This document shows, in pieces, positions 54,711 to 62,951 of a stretch of 64,000 nt of DNA (positions within the stretch are counted from its first letter, which is position 1; every line of letters begins with the position of its first letter). The stretch comes from CAVXFB01 sp963760935. Lineage in GTDB: Bacteria > Planctomycetota > Planctomycetia > Pirellulales > Thermoguttaceae. The stretch covers positions 1,334,891 to 1,398,890 of the forward strand of contig CAVXFB010000003.1 of NCBI GenBank assembly GCA_963760935.1, read 5' to 3'. The notes beneath the pieces were generated by a model that searched no databases, was not told where the DNA came from, and worked only from the letters and a program-made list of their open reading frames with translations. Made by a program: the position numbers and the translations under genes.

Positions 54711-55472
54711 TTATTTTCCCGGTCCGAGGGCCGCCAAGAGCTCCCGCAGCTCATCCTCCAGGCCGGCAGGGTCGGCGACGGTTCGAGCGACCTCTTCCTT
54801 GATCAGCTGGCGGTATCGTCGGCGTATCCTATGGGCAGCTACTTTTGCGGCCCCTTCGGTCATTCCAAGCATTTCGCCAGCCCCAAGATACGACTGTTGA
54901 GCGGAGCCGGGGGTCACGAACTGCTTCAGGCCCTCAAACAGCTGCTCCTTGCCGGCCGCCCGAAATTCTTCTCTAAGCCGGTGCAGCACCAAGTCCAGCA
55001 CCGTCATTGCCCACCGCCGCTCGAACAGCCGCTCCGGTGTCATATCGTCCACCGGCTCCGCCAGACGATACCGGCTTTCGCCCGCAGTAAAATCCAGGGA
55101 GAAGGTAAGTTGGCCACCGCCCCGTTTTTGTGCCGTTTGGGCTCGATCGTGGCCGGTCAGGAAATGCTTCATTGCTCCAATAAGATAGGAACGAAATCTG
55201 CCTCGCTCCCGATCAACTGAACCCAGGTAGTTATCCGCCAGCAGGCGGAGAAAGAACTCCTGCGTCAAGTCCTGGGCATCCTCCGGACCATACCCCGTGC
55301 GGCGAACAAAGGCATATAGTGGGAACCAGTAGTTTTCACAAAGTGTAGCGAGCGCCTGGCTGGCCTCCGTGGTGCAGTTGCCACCTGCACCTACCACAAT
55401 GCTCCAGTGAGTCGTGGCAAACCGATCGCGCTGAGCCGGCAATCGTTCGAGTTTACTATCGTAGGCCGCCAT
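54711..55472 (-). CDS. ECF sigma factor paired with the giant kinase
   Basis: The 253-residue protein has sigma region 2 (LCENYWFPLYAFVRRTGYGP, EDAQDLTQEFFLRLLADNYL) and region 4 (YLGAGEMLGMTEGAAKVAAH, RIRRRYRQLIKEEVARTVAD). It is longer than ordinary ECF factors (about 190 residues), as is typical of the planctomycete group whose genes sit next to Ser/Thr kinases. The kinase gene follows 100 bp downstream on the same strand, so they may be co-transcribed. No anti-sigma gene is visible; the kinase may take that role, which is inference. Confidence 0.9.
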   Translation of the reverse strand: MAAYDSKLERLPAQRDRFATTHWSIVVGAGGNCTTEASQALATLCENYWFPLYAFVRRTGYGPEDAQDLTQEFFLRLLADNYLGSVDRERGRFRSYLIGAMKHFLTGHDRAQTAQKRGGGQLTFSLDFTAGESRYRLAEPVDDMTPERLFERRWAMTVLDLVLHRLREEFRAAGKEQLFEGLKQFVTPGSAQQSYLGAGEMLGMTEGAAKVAAHRIRRRYRQLIKEEVARTVADPAGLEDELRELLAALGPGK

Positions 55473-55704
55473 AGCCCTATTCTAGGATCGCATCGCTCCC
55501 CTCGCAACGAGGCCATTCGCCAGCCGCAATTTCGTGGTGTTGAGAATCGGTCGTTTTGTGGCGTGTCTCGGAATAGGCATGACTTGATCGGACGCGAGTG
55601 AGTTGCACGCCCTTCACGGGGCAGGGTGGATGCCTCTGCCGTCAACCTACATATCGCCACTGGTCCGCCGCTGCTGGGGCCACGACTGAGGCAAGCCGTG
55701 TCTA

Positions 55705-56256
55705 CTACTTGCTCTCCGCCTTGTGTTCTTCCATCTTCGCCTTCAATTTCGCCTGCTGCTCGGACGTTAGGATTGCGAAGGTCTTCTCACGGAGTTCCTT
55801 CTCCAAAGGCGTAAGGGTCTCCAATATCTTGGTTTTCTGTTTATCTGTGAGCTTCACAACGTTGTAGGTGAGAACAAGTGTGCCCTTCTTTTCAACATTG
55901 TTGGTCGCCTTGATAGCCTCGCCACGGGCCTTCTTCTGGGCTTCATCATGAGCCTTCTTCTGGGCTTCGTCATGAGCCTTCTTCTGATCTGCTGTCAAGA
56001 CGCTATCCACCGCTTTACTGAGTTTGCAACTCACCTCAATCGCTAATTTCTCGACCTTCGCCTTCTGACCATCGTTGAGGTTCACTTCTTTGAGAAAGTT
56101 CCAAAACGGCCCCCCAATCACAACATTTTGACCACACCACTCGAACATGGTGGTTGAGCATGTCTTGTCGGCCGCAGAAAGCTCGCCGGAGAACACGGAC
56201 GGCACGGCCAACGCCAACACAACAGTTACCGCTTTCATCGTGACTCTGCTTTTCAT
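55705..56256 (-). CDS. Secreted Lys-rich protein with an 8-residue tandem repeat
   Basis: The start at 56256 has GGGAGG upstream. The signal peptide ends near SVFSGELSAADK. The mature part has two Cys (KTCSTTMFEWCGQ) and a helical body. A tandem repeat of KKAHDEAQ occurs three times (last copy KKARGEA), encoded by 24-bp DNA repeats at about 55921-55990. LTDKQKTKILETLTPLEKEL and FAILTSEQQAKLKAKMEEHK resemble Spy/CpxP-like or LTXXQ helices (the L-T-x-x-Q motif occurs three times). Such proteins can be periplasmic chaperones; that is only a suggestion. Confidence 0.7.
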   Translation of the reverse strand: MKSRVTMKAVTVVLALAVPSVFSGELSAADKTCSTTMFEWCGQNVVIGGPFWNFLKEVNLNDGQKAKVEKLAIEVSCKLSKAVDSVLTADQKKAHDEAQKKAHDEAQKKARGEAIKATNNVEKKGTLVLTYNVVKLTDKQKTKILETLTPLEKELREKTFAILTSEQQAKLKAKMEEHKAESK

Positions 56257-56456
56257 GGCTTACCTCCCAGTTATGGTGAAGAGCGAATGGTCCAACGTGA
56301 GGCATTATAGCGACGGCTAGGACTTTTTCCATCCCGTTGATGGAAACCCAAAACGAGTTCCGGAATACGGTCGTTTACTGCAAGTGCCGGAATAGGGTTG
56401 AGTTTGCGAACGATGCTGGTCCTCCTGTTGATGCGACACGGCTTTTGCGCCGCTTA

Positions 56457-57887
56457 CTACGGATCGACCGGCAGCGGGAGTTCCTCCGCCCGAAGATCCT
56501 TGATGCTCAGATCGCCGTAGACAACTCGGTAGGTCGTCGGGGCTTTGGCGTCTTTGAGCTTGTACCAGCAAACGATTGCCTCCTTGTTCCCGAGTTTGAC
56601 CCCATTGCCGAGGTAGCGGAAGCTGTTCTTGATGATACTGTCAGGGTCCCAAGCAAAGAATACGAGGATGGGGGCATTGGTAACGGTACCGAACCTCAAA
56701 CTATAACGCATATCAGTATCGATCAGCTTGCGTTCCGCTTCCGTCTGTTGGTCCCGCGGTTTTTTGAGCGCGCGGTTTATCTTGGTCAGCAGCTTTCCGG
56801 ATGAGAAAGCCTGATCCGGGAAAGTCTTGTCATTGAACTCGGCCAGAATCCTCCAATACTCGATCATGTCCTTTTCGGTTACGTGCTCGCGTGGTTTGAC
56901 GGTGATCGAATAGCCCTCAGGCGGTTGCAGGCGAAAGAGAGAAGCATCGAGTGCCACGTCGTAACACATATCTACAAATCCACCTCCCATCACGCTCAAT
57001 CTCGAAAACTGCTGTCCGAGTCCGAGCGGGGCTTTATCCAGAGCGTCATTCCTGGGGTCGTAAATATCGGCGCCAGGGACGTAGAGAGCAACAAGTTGCT
57101 TTGTCTTGTTATCGATCCAATAGTCGCGGCTCCAATCGCGTTCGTTGTCAGTGTCTCGAAACGAATATCGAAAGCCGTTGGCATCTCCGTCGGCTGTCCT
57201 TTGTTGTCCAATCCACTGTAGGTTCGGTTCGTTGAGAGCCTTTCGTTCGACAGGAAAAGGTCCAGGATCGTCGGGCCATGGCGCGAATTCCTCTAAGGTG
57301 GCTTCTTTTTTCTTGGGATAGTAAGTCAGTTCGCGCCCGTGAATCGTATCCTTTATTGTCACGCGCTCAGGGGAACCTTTGTCGTCCAATAGGACTGATC
57401 GCCGCAATCCAGGCCATTTGTAGTACTCTTTTAAGAATTCGGTGCGCCGCCATGTCGACTTTCCGTTCTTGCTCGTGACATGCTCATAAAATTCCCACGT
57501 CCAAGTCATCGTCTTGGCTTTCACGATCTGCTCGCACGTCGTGGCGAACGCGGAGGTGCCTCTTCCTTTGGTGGCAAACTCTGATAGGCCAAGCCATGCG
57601 GCGACTAACACCAATGCGGCTGCGGCGAAGATGGCTAATCGGCGCTTGGCGTGAATCTTTTTCTTTAAAGCAACCGGCTGCTGCGAATCCATAGACCCTG
57701 CTTCTGATTCGGACTGGAGAGGAACGGCGACCGCCGTCCTGGCAAGCTGCCGAGCATGATCGAGCATCCGCTCTAAATCCGTCTCCTCCAATGGTTCCGC
57801 TACGATATCGTTTATAGATTCCCGCAAAATGCCGGAGAGTTCGGACGCAGGGGAAGCCCGATTGGGAGAATGAGAATCATTGTTCAT
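56457..57887 (-). CDS. Membrane-anchored LolA-like partner (putative anti-sigma factor) of an ECF sigma factor
   Basis: The 476-residue protein begins with a cytoplasmic segment of about 80 residues (ESINDIVAEPLEETDLERML), one membrane helix (LAIFAAAALVLVAAWLGLSE) and a large extracytoplasmic part with FATTCEQIVKAKTMTWTWEF and RRTEFLKEYYKWPGLRRSVL. This outer part resembles lipoprotein-sorting (LolA-like) domains in planctomycetes. It starts 2 bp after the sigma factor stop, so the two are translationally coupled, and that is the usual layout of sigma/anti-sigma pairs. A zinc-finger anti-sigma motif (H-x3-C-x2-C) is absent. Confidence 0.75.
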   Translation of the reverse strand: MNNDSHSPNRASPASELSGILRESINDIVAEPLEETDLERMLDHARQLARTAVAVPLQSESEAGSMDSQQPVALKKKIHAKRRLAIFAAAALVLVAAWLGLSEFATKGRGTSAFATTCEQIVKAKTMTWTWEFYEHVTSKNGKSTWRRTEFLKEYYKWPGLRRSVLLDDKGSPERVTIKDTIHGRELTYYPKKKEATLEEFAPWPDDPGPFPVERKALNEPNLQWIGQQRTADGDANGFRYSFRDTDNERDWSRDYWIDNKTKQLVALYVPGADIYDPRNDALDKAPLGLGQQFSRLSVMGGGFVDMCYDVALDASLFRLQPPEGYSITVKPREHVTEKDMIEYWRILAEFNDKTFPDQAFSSGKLLTKINRALKKPRDQQTEAERKLIDTDMRYSLRFGTVTNAPILVFFAWDPDSIIKNSFRYLGNGVKLGNKEAIVCWYKLKDAKAPTTYRVVYGDLSIKDLRAEELPLPVDP

Positions 57888-57889
57888 TG

Positions 57890-58381
57890 TTAAGCTCCTT
57901 TGGCTTCATGATCGAGGAGGGTCTGGAGCTTGGCGCGCGCTTTATGCAACGCCATGCCGACCGCACTCGATTCGATGCCTAAAGTTTGTGCGATTTGGTC
58001 ATACGATAGTTCGTCAAAGTAACGCAGCGAAAAGACAGTTGCCTGGCCGTCGGGGAGTTGGCAGATTGCTTCTCGCAGCCGCTGAGCCAATTCCCGCGCC
58101 ACTGCAGTGTCGTGAGGGCCACGGCAATCTTCGTTGTAGCGTACCATTCCCGGGACCTTCGCCCTGTGTCGGCGGCGAAGCTGATCCAACGCACGGCGGG
58201 TAGTCATCTTCCGAAGCAACCCAGCCCAGTTGACGACCTCTTGTCGCCGTCTTAACTGGAACGCCTCCAAGAACACGTCCTGGACCACGTCTTCGGCATC
58301 CGGCCCCGGCCCTAAAACGCGGCGGGCTAAGCGAATGATGATCGGCCCATGTTCGGATACGATCTGATCCCAGCAACCCAT
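57890..58381 (-). CDS. ECF sigma factor
   Basis: I chose the ATG at 58381 (MGCWDQIVSEHGPIIIRLAR), with AAAAGG upstream; a TTG 7 codons earlier is possible. The 163-residue protein has region 2 (GPDAEDVVQDVFLEAFQLRR) and region 4 (DGQATVFSLRYFDELSYDQI, AQTLGIESSAVGMALHKARA). The stop is 2 bp before its membrane-bound partner. It probably responds to an envelope signal sensed by that partner. The target promoter is not known; autoregulation is common. Confidence 0.9.
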   Translation of the reverse strand: MGCWDQIVSEHGPIIIRLARRVLGPGPDAEDVVQDVFLEAFQLRRRQEVVNWAGLLRKMTTRRALDQLRRRHRAKVPGMVRYNEDCRGPHDTAVARELAQRLREAICQLPDGQATVFSLRYFDELSYDQIAQTLGIESSAVGMALHKARAKLQTLLDHEAKGA

Positions 58382-58402
58382 GTCCGGCCTTTTTCTATTC
58401 AA

Positions 58403-58770
58403 GAGTGCACTCTACTATATAAGTCGATCCCGCCTCGTCCATATAACCTCAGAAATGGTTGCTTTGATGGGCATCCGGACGGACGTTTGCGCCAACTTCT
58501 TCCGGTCGAGCCCAATTCCCAAGTAAGGTACGACTACTTGGGACGCACCCGGATCGTCATCAATGGGTGGTATTACGCGAGCCTCGGAAAACGGTTGACT
58601 TTCTGGGACTGGCGGGCCAATCGTGTGCTGTCGGCGACTGGCGAGGTCGCGGGACTGGCGTTTCTGCATCGGCCGACTTGTATTCCCCTGCTGCTTTAAG
58701 CTCTCAAAGAGGACAGGGATTTGGGAAATGGGACATTATTTTGGTTTTTGACGCCCTGCCGCGCGTAGCG
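58403..58770 (+). other. Region upstream of the ECF sigma operon, no clear gene
   Basis: A plus-strand frame reads YDYLGRTRIVINGWYYASLG, RLTFWDWRANRVLSATGEVA, which has some protein-like flavour, but it lacks a start signal and partners. I do not support a gene. It could be a decayed gene. Confidence 0.3.
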
Positions 58771-59526
58771 CTACTTGGCCCCAGCCAAAACAAGCCAGAC
58801 GAAAAATGCCGTGCATACTCCTGCTCCCACGAACAGAAGAATCGCAACCAGAGCGACGATAGTCCAACCAATACGCTTGCCAGACTCCGAACGGAAGACG
58901 TCGAAGTGTAAGAGCACACACAGAAAAACGCCTATGCCAATTAGGAGAGCGCCGGCAATTGCTGCCACGCATGACCCAACCACCGCGTCTCCTAACTCGC
59001 CGATGGAGCCGAAACCGGGGCCTGACGGACGACTACGGTAGTACATCATCGCGAACCAGGGCCCGAGACAAGCAGCGAATGCCCCCGCGAGGACAGCAAT
59101 GCCGAACGCGCGGGATAGTCGCTCGGGAGCTCGTTTCGATTCAGCCTCCTGCGACAATCGCCGGCCCGACTCAAGTCTTTTTCCTTTATAGGCTGATCGA
59201 ACCGATGTCTCACGTGATGGATACACTTCCTGAATTAGCTCAGCGAGAGTCAGTGAACTCGCTATATCGGTAGACATGCCGCCGCGCTCCAAGTAGCGTC
59301 GCAGCAATGCGGTCAGCTCGTCGGATTGTGGTGGTTGATGCTTGTCGCAACTAATTCGTGTTGATCCATTTGAGTCGGCGCTGGCCCTCAGCAGCCGACC
59401 TAAACTGTCGTACAAGACAACGTCGGCCCTGCTAAGGGCATCTGCGGGGTAACGCTGTTTGAGTTCAGCAATCGTATCAAAAACATCTAGCGAACCCGAC
59501 TTCCAGATAAACAACGGCGGCTTCAT
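58771..59526 (-). CDS. Membrane protein of unknown function
   Basis: The ATG at 59526 has AGAGG upstream and starts MKPPLFIWKSGSLDVFDTIA. The N-terminal half is soluble (about 115 residues, including ELKQRYPADALSRADVVLYD and SDELTALLRRYLERG). The C-terminal half has three or four membrane helices (GIAVLAGAFAACLGPWFAMM, VVGSCVAAIAGALLIGIGVF, TIVALVAILLFVGAGVCTAF). I do not recognise the family. It is separated by more than 350 bp from its neighbours. Confidence 0.65.
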   Translation of the reverse strand: MKPPLFIWKSGSLDVFDTIAELKQRYPADALSRADVVLYDSLGRLLRASADSNGSTRISCDKHQPPQSDELTALLRRYLERGGMSTDIASSLTLAELIQEVYPSRETSVRSAYKGKRLESGRRLSQEAESKRAPERLSRAFGIAVLAGAFAACLGPWFAMMYYRSRPSGPGFGSIGELGDAVVGSCVAAIAGALLIGIGVFLCVLLHFDVFRSESGKRIGWTIVALVAILLFVGAGVCTAFFVWLVLAGAK

Positions 59527-59862
59527 ACTAAGGAACCTCTGATACACCTAATCCCCAAACTGCGCCGTCTATCGCGGCCAATGAGCCCGGCGCTTAGCCG
59601 CCAGCGCGGGCATTATACTGCTACGTTTCGGCCGACGAAATAGCGAGCCATGTCAGGCTGACTTACAGCGGATACCCTGCCACCCCCATTTCCAGAAATC
59701 GTTCCATTTGCGGTCGCCCCTCGCCTGCCCGCCGTCTCGTTTGGCATCCCGGCAGGGCGATTCCCGGATTGCCAGTACTGAATTCAAGTCATTGGAAAGC
59801 CGTCGGAAATGAGGTTTCCGACACTGGCTGGCCGCATTGGGCGTTGCCACGAGCGGCATCGA
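59527..59862 (+). other. Intergenic stretch, nothing recognised
   Basis: No gene, repeat or clear regulatory site was found. The small open frames here look like artefacts of GC-rich sequence. Confidence 0.4.
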
Positions 59863-60516
59863 TTAAGGTTGCGAGCGAGGCCCCGTCGGGCCCAATTGAT
59901 CAATTGAGTGGTCGAACTTGTCACAGTTGCCCGACACAACACGTTCCCGCCATTTTCGCCAGAGATCCGAACAGGTGCAGGGCAACCCGCACCCGTCCCA
60001 GCGGAGCGTTGGGCACGCGGCGCAGGCGTCCAGGCGGGCGTCCGTAGCTTCAAGGTCGGAATCCCAGGTGGAGAGCTGTTCCACGCTCGTCCGCATGGCG
60101 TCGACCGCCTCGGCCTTTAGTTGCTCTTCGGTCTTCCCCTGCCCCGGCGGCGTCAAGGCGGGCGGGGGCTCGGGCGGAGGGTTGACGATCTTCGGGCACT
60201 GCCACGTGGCCAGGCGGTGCAGCTTCAAACAACCGGGCACGTCGCACGCCTCGCAGCCGGCGGCCGACGCGGCCGCCTCCTCGTCGGTTCGCTGGGGCTG
60301 GCCGTTGAGCCGCCATTGCCGCAAGGCCCAGCGGGCGCCCTCGCCCAGCTCGCCGCTATAGCTGGCCAACGTCGCCAGCTCGGCATAGCCCGGCGAGTTC
60401 GGGCAATCTTGGAACGGCCCCGGGCCTTCGCCCTCCCACACGTAGCCGCAGTTGCGGCAGCGCGGCTTGCCGTCCGCGGTTTCGTACTGGCAGCAAATGT
60501 TGACTATGTCGTCCAT
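59863..60516 (-). CDS. Cys-rich zinc-ribbon-like protein of unknown function
   Basis: I chose the ATG at 60516 (MDDIVNICCQYETADGKPRC); longer frames start inside the previous gene without support. The 217-residue protein contains a zinc-ribbon-like pair (CRNCGYVWEGEGPGPFQDCP), a middle cluster (AGCEACDVPGCLKLHRLATW) and a C-terminal one (DACAACPTLRWDGCGLPCTC, then NCDKF). No membrane helix or signal. It overlaps the end of the previous gene by 13 bp. The C-terminal Cys pattern recalls the small late proteins of planctomycete phage-like clusters, but I cannot name it. Confidence 0.6.
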   Translation of the reverse strand: MDDIVNICCQYETADGKPRCRNCGYVWEGEGPGPFQDCPNSPGYAELATLASYSGELGEGARWALRQWRLNGQPQRTDEEAAASAAGCEACDVPGCLKLHRLATWQCPKIVNPPPEPPPALTPPGQGKTEEQLKAEAVDAMRTSVEQLSTWDSDLEATDARLDACAACPTLRWDGCGLPCTCSDLWRKWRERVVSGNCDKFDHSIDQLGPTGPRSQP

Positions 60517-62948
60517 CCGAATGACACCGTTGCCGAGGTCGCCCCGCAAAAGGCGCCGTTGCTGAGTGAGAGTTGCCGATTGGAAAACGCCCCGGAGAAG
60601 TTCGTCGTGCCGTGGACGCCACCGTACCAGCAGCCGCCGCCGCCCAGGCATTCCAGGCCCGAGCAACCCCTGTTGACGCCCAGGTCGAGCCGGCCGGTGC
60701 CGTCGCCGTTGTCATAGATTTGCGCCCCGAGGCTATAAACGGCGGTCGGGCTGCCGCCTCCGAAGCTGCACCAGTTGTAGCCGCCGGGCGGTTGCGGGAG
60801 CGAAGCACCGAAGCAGCATTGACCATAGGGCGCGTGGAAGACGTAGGTGCCGGGGATCGTGCCGCCGGCGAGCGTGAGCGTGATCGTGGGCCAGCCCGCG
60901 TTGCCGTAGGGATACCCGGGAATCATGCACGCCAGCGAACAGGCAACGCATTCGTTGCTGGGTTGGTTGAGCGTGCCCCGAACTTCCTGCGTGGTGATCG
61001 GGCAGAGTCGGACGGCGTTGTCGCCCATCAGGCCGACCATGTGCGGCGCGTTTTCCCACACGGATGCGGCAACGACCGCGATCAGTGGGCCGGCGACCGC
61101 CTGCCCTTGCGGCAACTGAGATTGGGGGACGGTCGCCACGATGATGTATTGGCCGGAATCGTTTTTCGTCACGCACACGCCGACGGGCGAGGAAATCCAA
61201 CCGCTTCCCCACGCCGCGTAGAAGCTCCGCGTGACCGTGCCGCCAGGCGTCGAGAGGACAGCGGTGCCGTTCTGCCCGCCTTGAACAATCCCCAGCTCGA
61301 AATAGGAGTTCGCGTTCGGCCCAAAATACAGCCGGCACTTTCCGCCGTTCGCCGCGCTGTTGTAGCCAAAGCCTGCGGACGCCGTGTATGCGAAGACGGC
61401 GAGCGGATTGTGCCAGGCGACCGTGGCCCCGTTCTGGCTGCTCACAAAGCCGTCCGCCGGCTGATACATTTGATAGCAATAAGGTTGGGCCTGGTCGACC
61501 GTGGAGAAGCCGGGGGCCACTACGTCGAAATAGTCGCCGCTGCGATGGCGGGGCAGCTCGAAAGCGTGCGCGATGTTGACGGAGTGTTGGAGGTTGAGAA
61601 TCGTACTGTATTCGGCGCTGGTGATCGTGTTGCTTTGGCCGCGAATCGTGATCGGCAGATTATGCAACGCACTTGGGAAACCGTAATTAGCGGGGCTGCC
61701 AGTGACCATGTGGAACTTGCCGTCGGCGCTCACGTAGCCGGTGCCGCTGGACGGCACGATGAGTTGCCACTGCCGCGGACCCCATGACTTCGAGCTGTAG
61801 GATAACGTGATCGACCAGGCATCGTTGGCGAGGATCGTGCCGCCGGCGCCGCTGTCGTAGGACACATTGCAACCGACCAAGGCGCCAGGCCACAACCCGG
61901 TGGGACTTCCAAAGTCCACTAAGTTCAGCATCGGCTTGTTGCTCACCGTACACGGTCGCCCGCCGAGGTACGGGTACACGTCCTTGAAAATGTAGCCCCA
62001 ACCGGAGAAGGCATCGACAATTCGCCACGTCCAATCGCTATGAGTTCCCGCCGGCAGCGGTTGGTCGGCGTACACGTACATGGTCGTGCTCGACGCGATG
62101 CGGTCGACCGACGTGCTGCATTGCAGATTGCCGTCGGCGTCGAGAAACTGGATCGTGCGATTGCGGAAGCCGTAGGCTTGCGAACCAGCAAACCAATTCG
62201 CCGGCGGCTCGGCGGGCGTCATTAGGCGCGTTGCACCGTCGATGGTAAAGCCGACGCCGTGCCAGGTCGGCAGGGGCGAGTTGACCTTAATCGTGCTGCC
62301 GCTGTTTTCGGTGATCGTGGCACTGGTAAGCTGGCGGGTGAAACCGTTGCCGTCGCAAATGTCGATGTGGGCACCGACAAGCTGGCCGGGCTTCCAGCCT
62401 TTCGGCGTTGCGTTGGGCGTGATCGTGCCATCGTCCTGCACGGCGAGTCCGCCGCGGCTGTAATAGTCAAACTCGACCGTCGCATTCAACGTCGGCACGT
62501 CGTTGAGCGTGAAGCTGTTGGCGTCGCTGTCAACGATAGTACGCGAATACGTCGTGGCGCCGTCGAGGTAGACTTGGGCGCCGATGAGCATATCGGTCGT
62601 CCAGCCCGTCGGCGGCGGGTTGATTGTAAAGCGGTAGTCGCACTGCCGCGCCGTCGACCCGCTAGTGGTGAAGTCGAGTTGGAACGGATAGACCACTATT
62701 GGCGAGATCAAGAGCGGCTGCCCGTTAGTCACCCAATACTGCAAAAGCGTCTTCGATTCGCCGTCCAAGAAAACCGCCGTCCACGTGGAATCGTTTCGCG
62801 TCCAATCGCCGGGCGTGTCGGGCGTCAACGTGGAATAGGAGCCGTTGCTAACAACCGTGCAGGTGCCGGCCATCGTCAGACCGGCCTTGGTCGTTTTGTT
62901 AGAGCACGGCGGGGCGACGCAGTTGCATTTGCACTTGTGGCGGCTCAT
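60504..62948 (-). CDS. Large beta-rich protein of unknown function, possible surface or phage-tail component
   Basis: The 814-residue protein starts 3 bp after the previous stop with a Cys-rich stretch (MSRHKCKCNCVAPPCSNKTT), not a signal peptide. The body is rich in Gly, Ser, Thr and Asn and strands, with repeated GxLVGAHIDICDGNG / GALVGCNVSYDSGAGG / GAQVYLDGATTYSR segments that look like a three-fold module near residues 120, 190 and 350. A C-terminal Cys-rich region (RGCSGLECLGGGGCWYGG) follows. I do not recognise a family. The coupling with two other unrecognised genes suggests a structural operon, perhaps of a prophage or extracellular particle. Confidence 0.6.
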   Translation of the reverse strand: MSRHKCKCNCVAPPCSNKTTKAGLTMAGTCTVVSNGSYSTLTPDTPGDWTRNDSTWTAVFLDGESKTLLQYWVTNGQPLLISPIVVYPFQLDFTTSGSTARQCDYRFTINPPPTGWTTDMLIGAQVYLDGATTYSRTIVDSDANSFTLNDVPTLNATVEFDYYSRGGLAVQDDGTITPNATPKGWKPGQLVGAHIDICDGNGFTRQLTSATITENSGSTIKVNSPLPTWHGVGFTIDGATRLMTPAEPPANWFAGSQAYGFRNRTIQFLDADGNLQCSTSVDRIASSTTMYVYADQPLPAGTHSDWTWRIVDAFSGWGYIFKDVYPYLGGRPCTVSNKPMLNLVDFGSPTGLWPGALVGCNVSYDSGAGGTILANDAWSITLSYSSKSWGPRQWQLIVPSSGTGYVSADGKFHMVTGSPANYGFPSALHNLPITIRGQSNTITSAEYSTILNLQHSVNIAHAFELPRHRSGDYFDVVAPGFSTVDQAQPYCYQMYQPADGFVSSQNGATVAWHNPLAVFAYTASAGFGYNSAANGGKCRLYFGPNANSYFELGIVQGGQNGTAVLSTPGGTVTRSFYAAWGSGWISSPVGVCVTKNDSGQYIIVATVPQSQLPQGQAVAGPLIAVVAASVWENAPHMVGLMGDNAVRLCPITTQEVRGTLNQPSNECVACSLACMIPGYPYGNAGWPTITLTLAGGTIPGTYVFHAPYGQCCFGASLPQPPGGYNWCSFGGGSPTAVYSLGAQIYDNGDGTGRLDLGVNRGCSGLECLGGGGCWYGGVHGTTNFSGAFSNRQLSLSNGAFCGATSATVSFGWTT

Positions 62949-62951
62949 GGC

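Noticed and set aside
55921..55990. CRISPR-like repeat array
   Set aside because: The 24-bp units are contiguous, encode KKAHDEAQ in frame and have no spacers.
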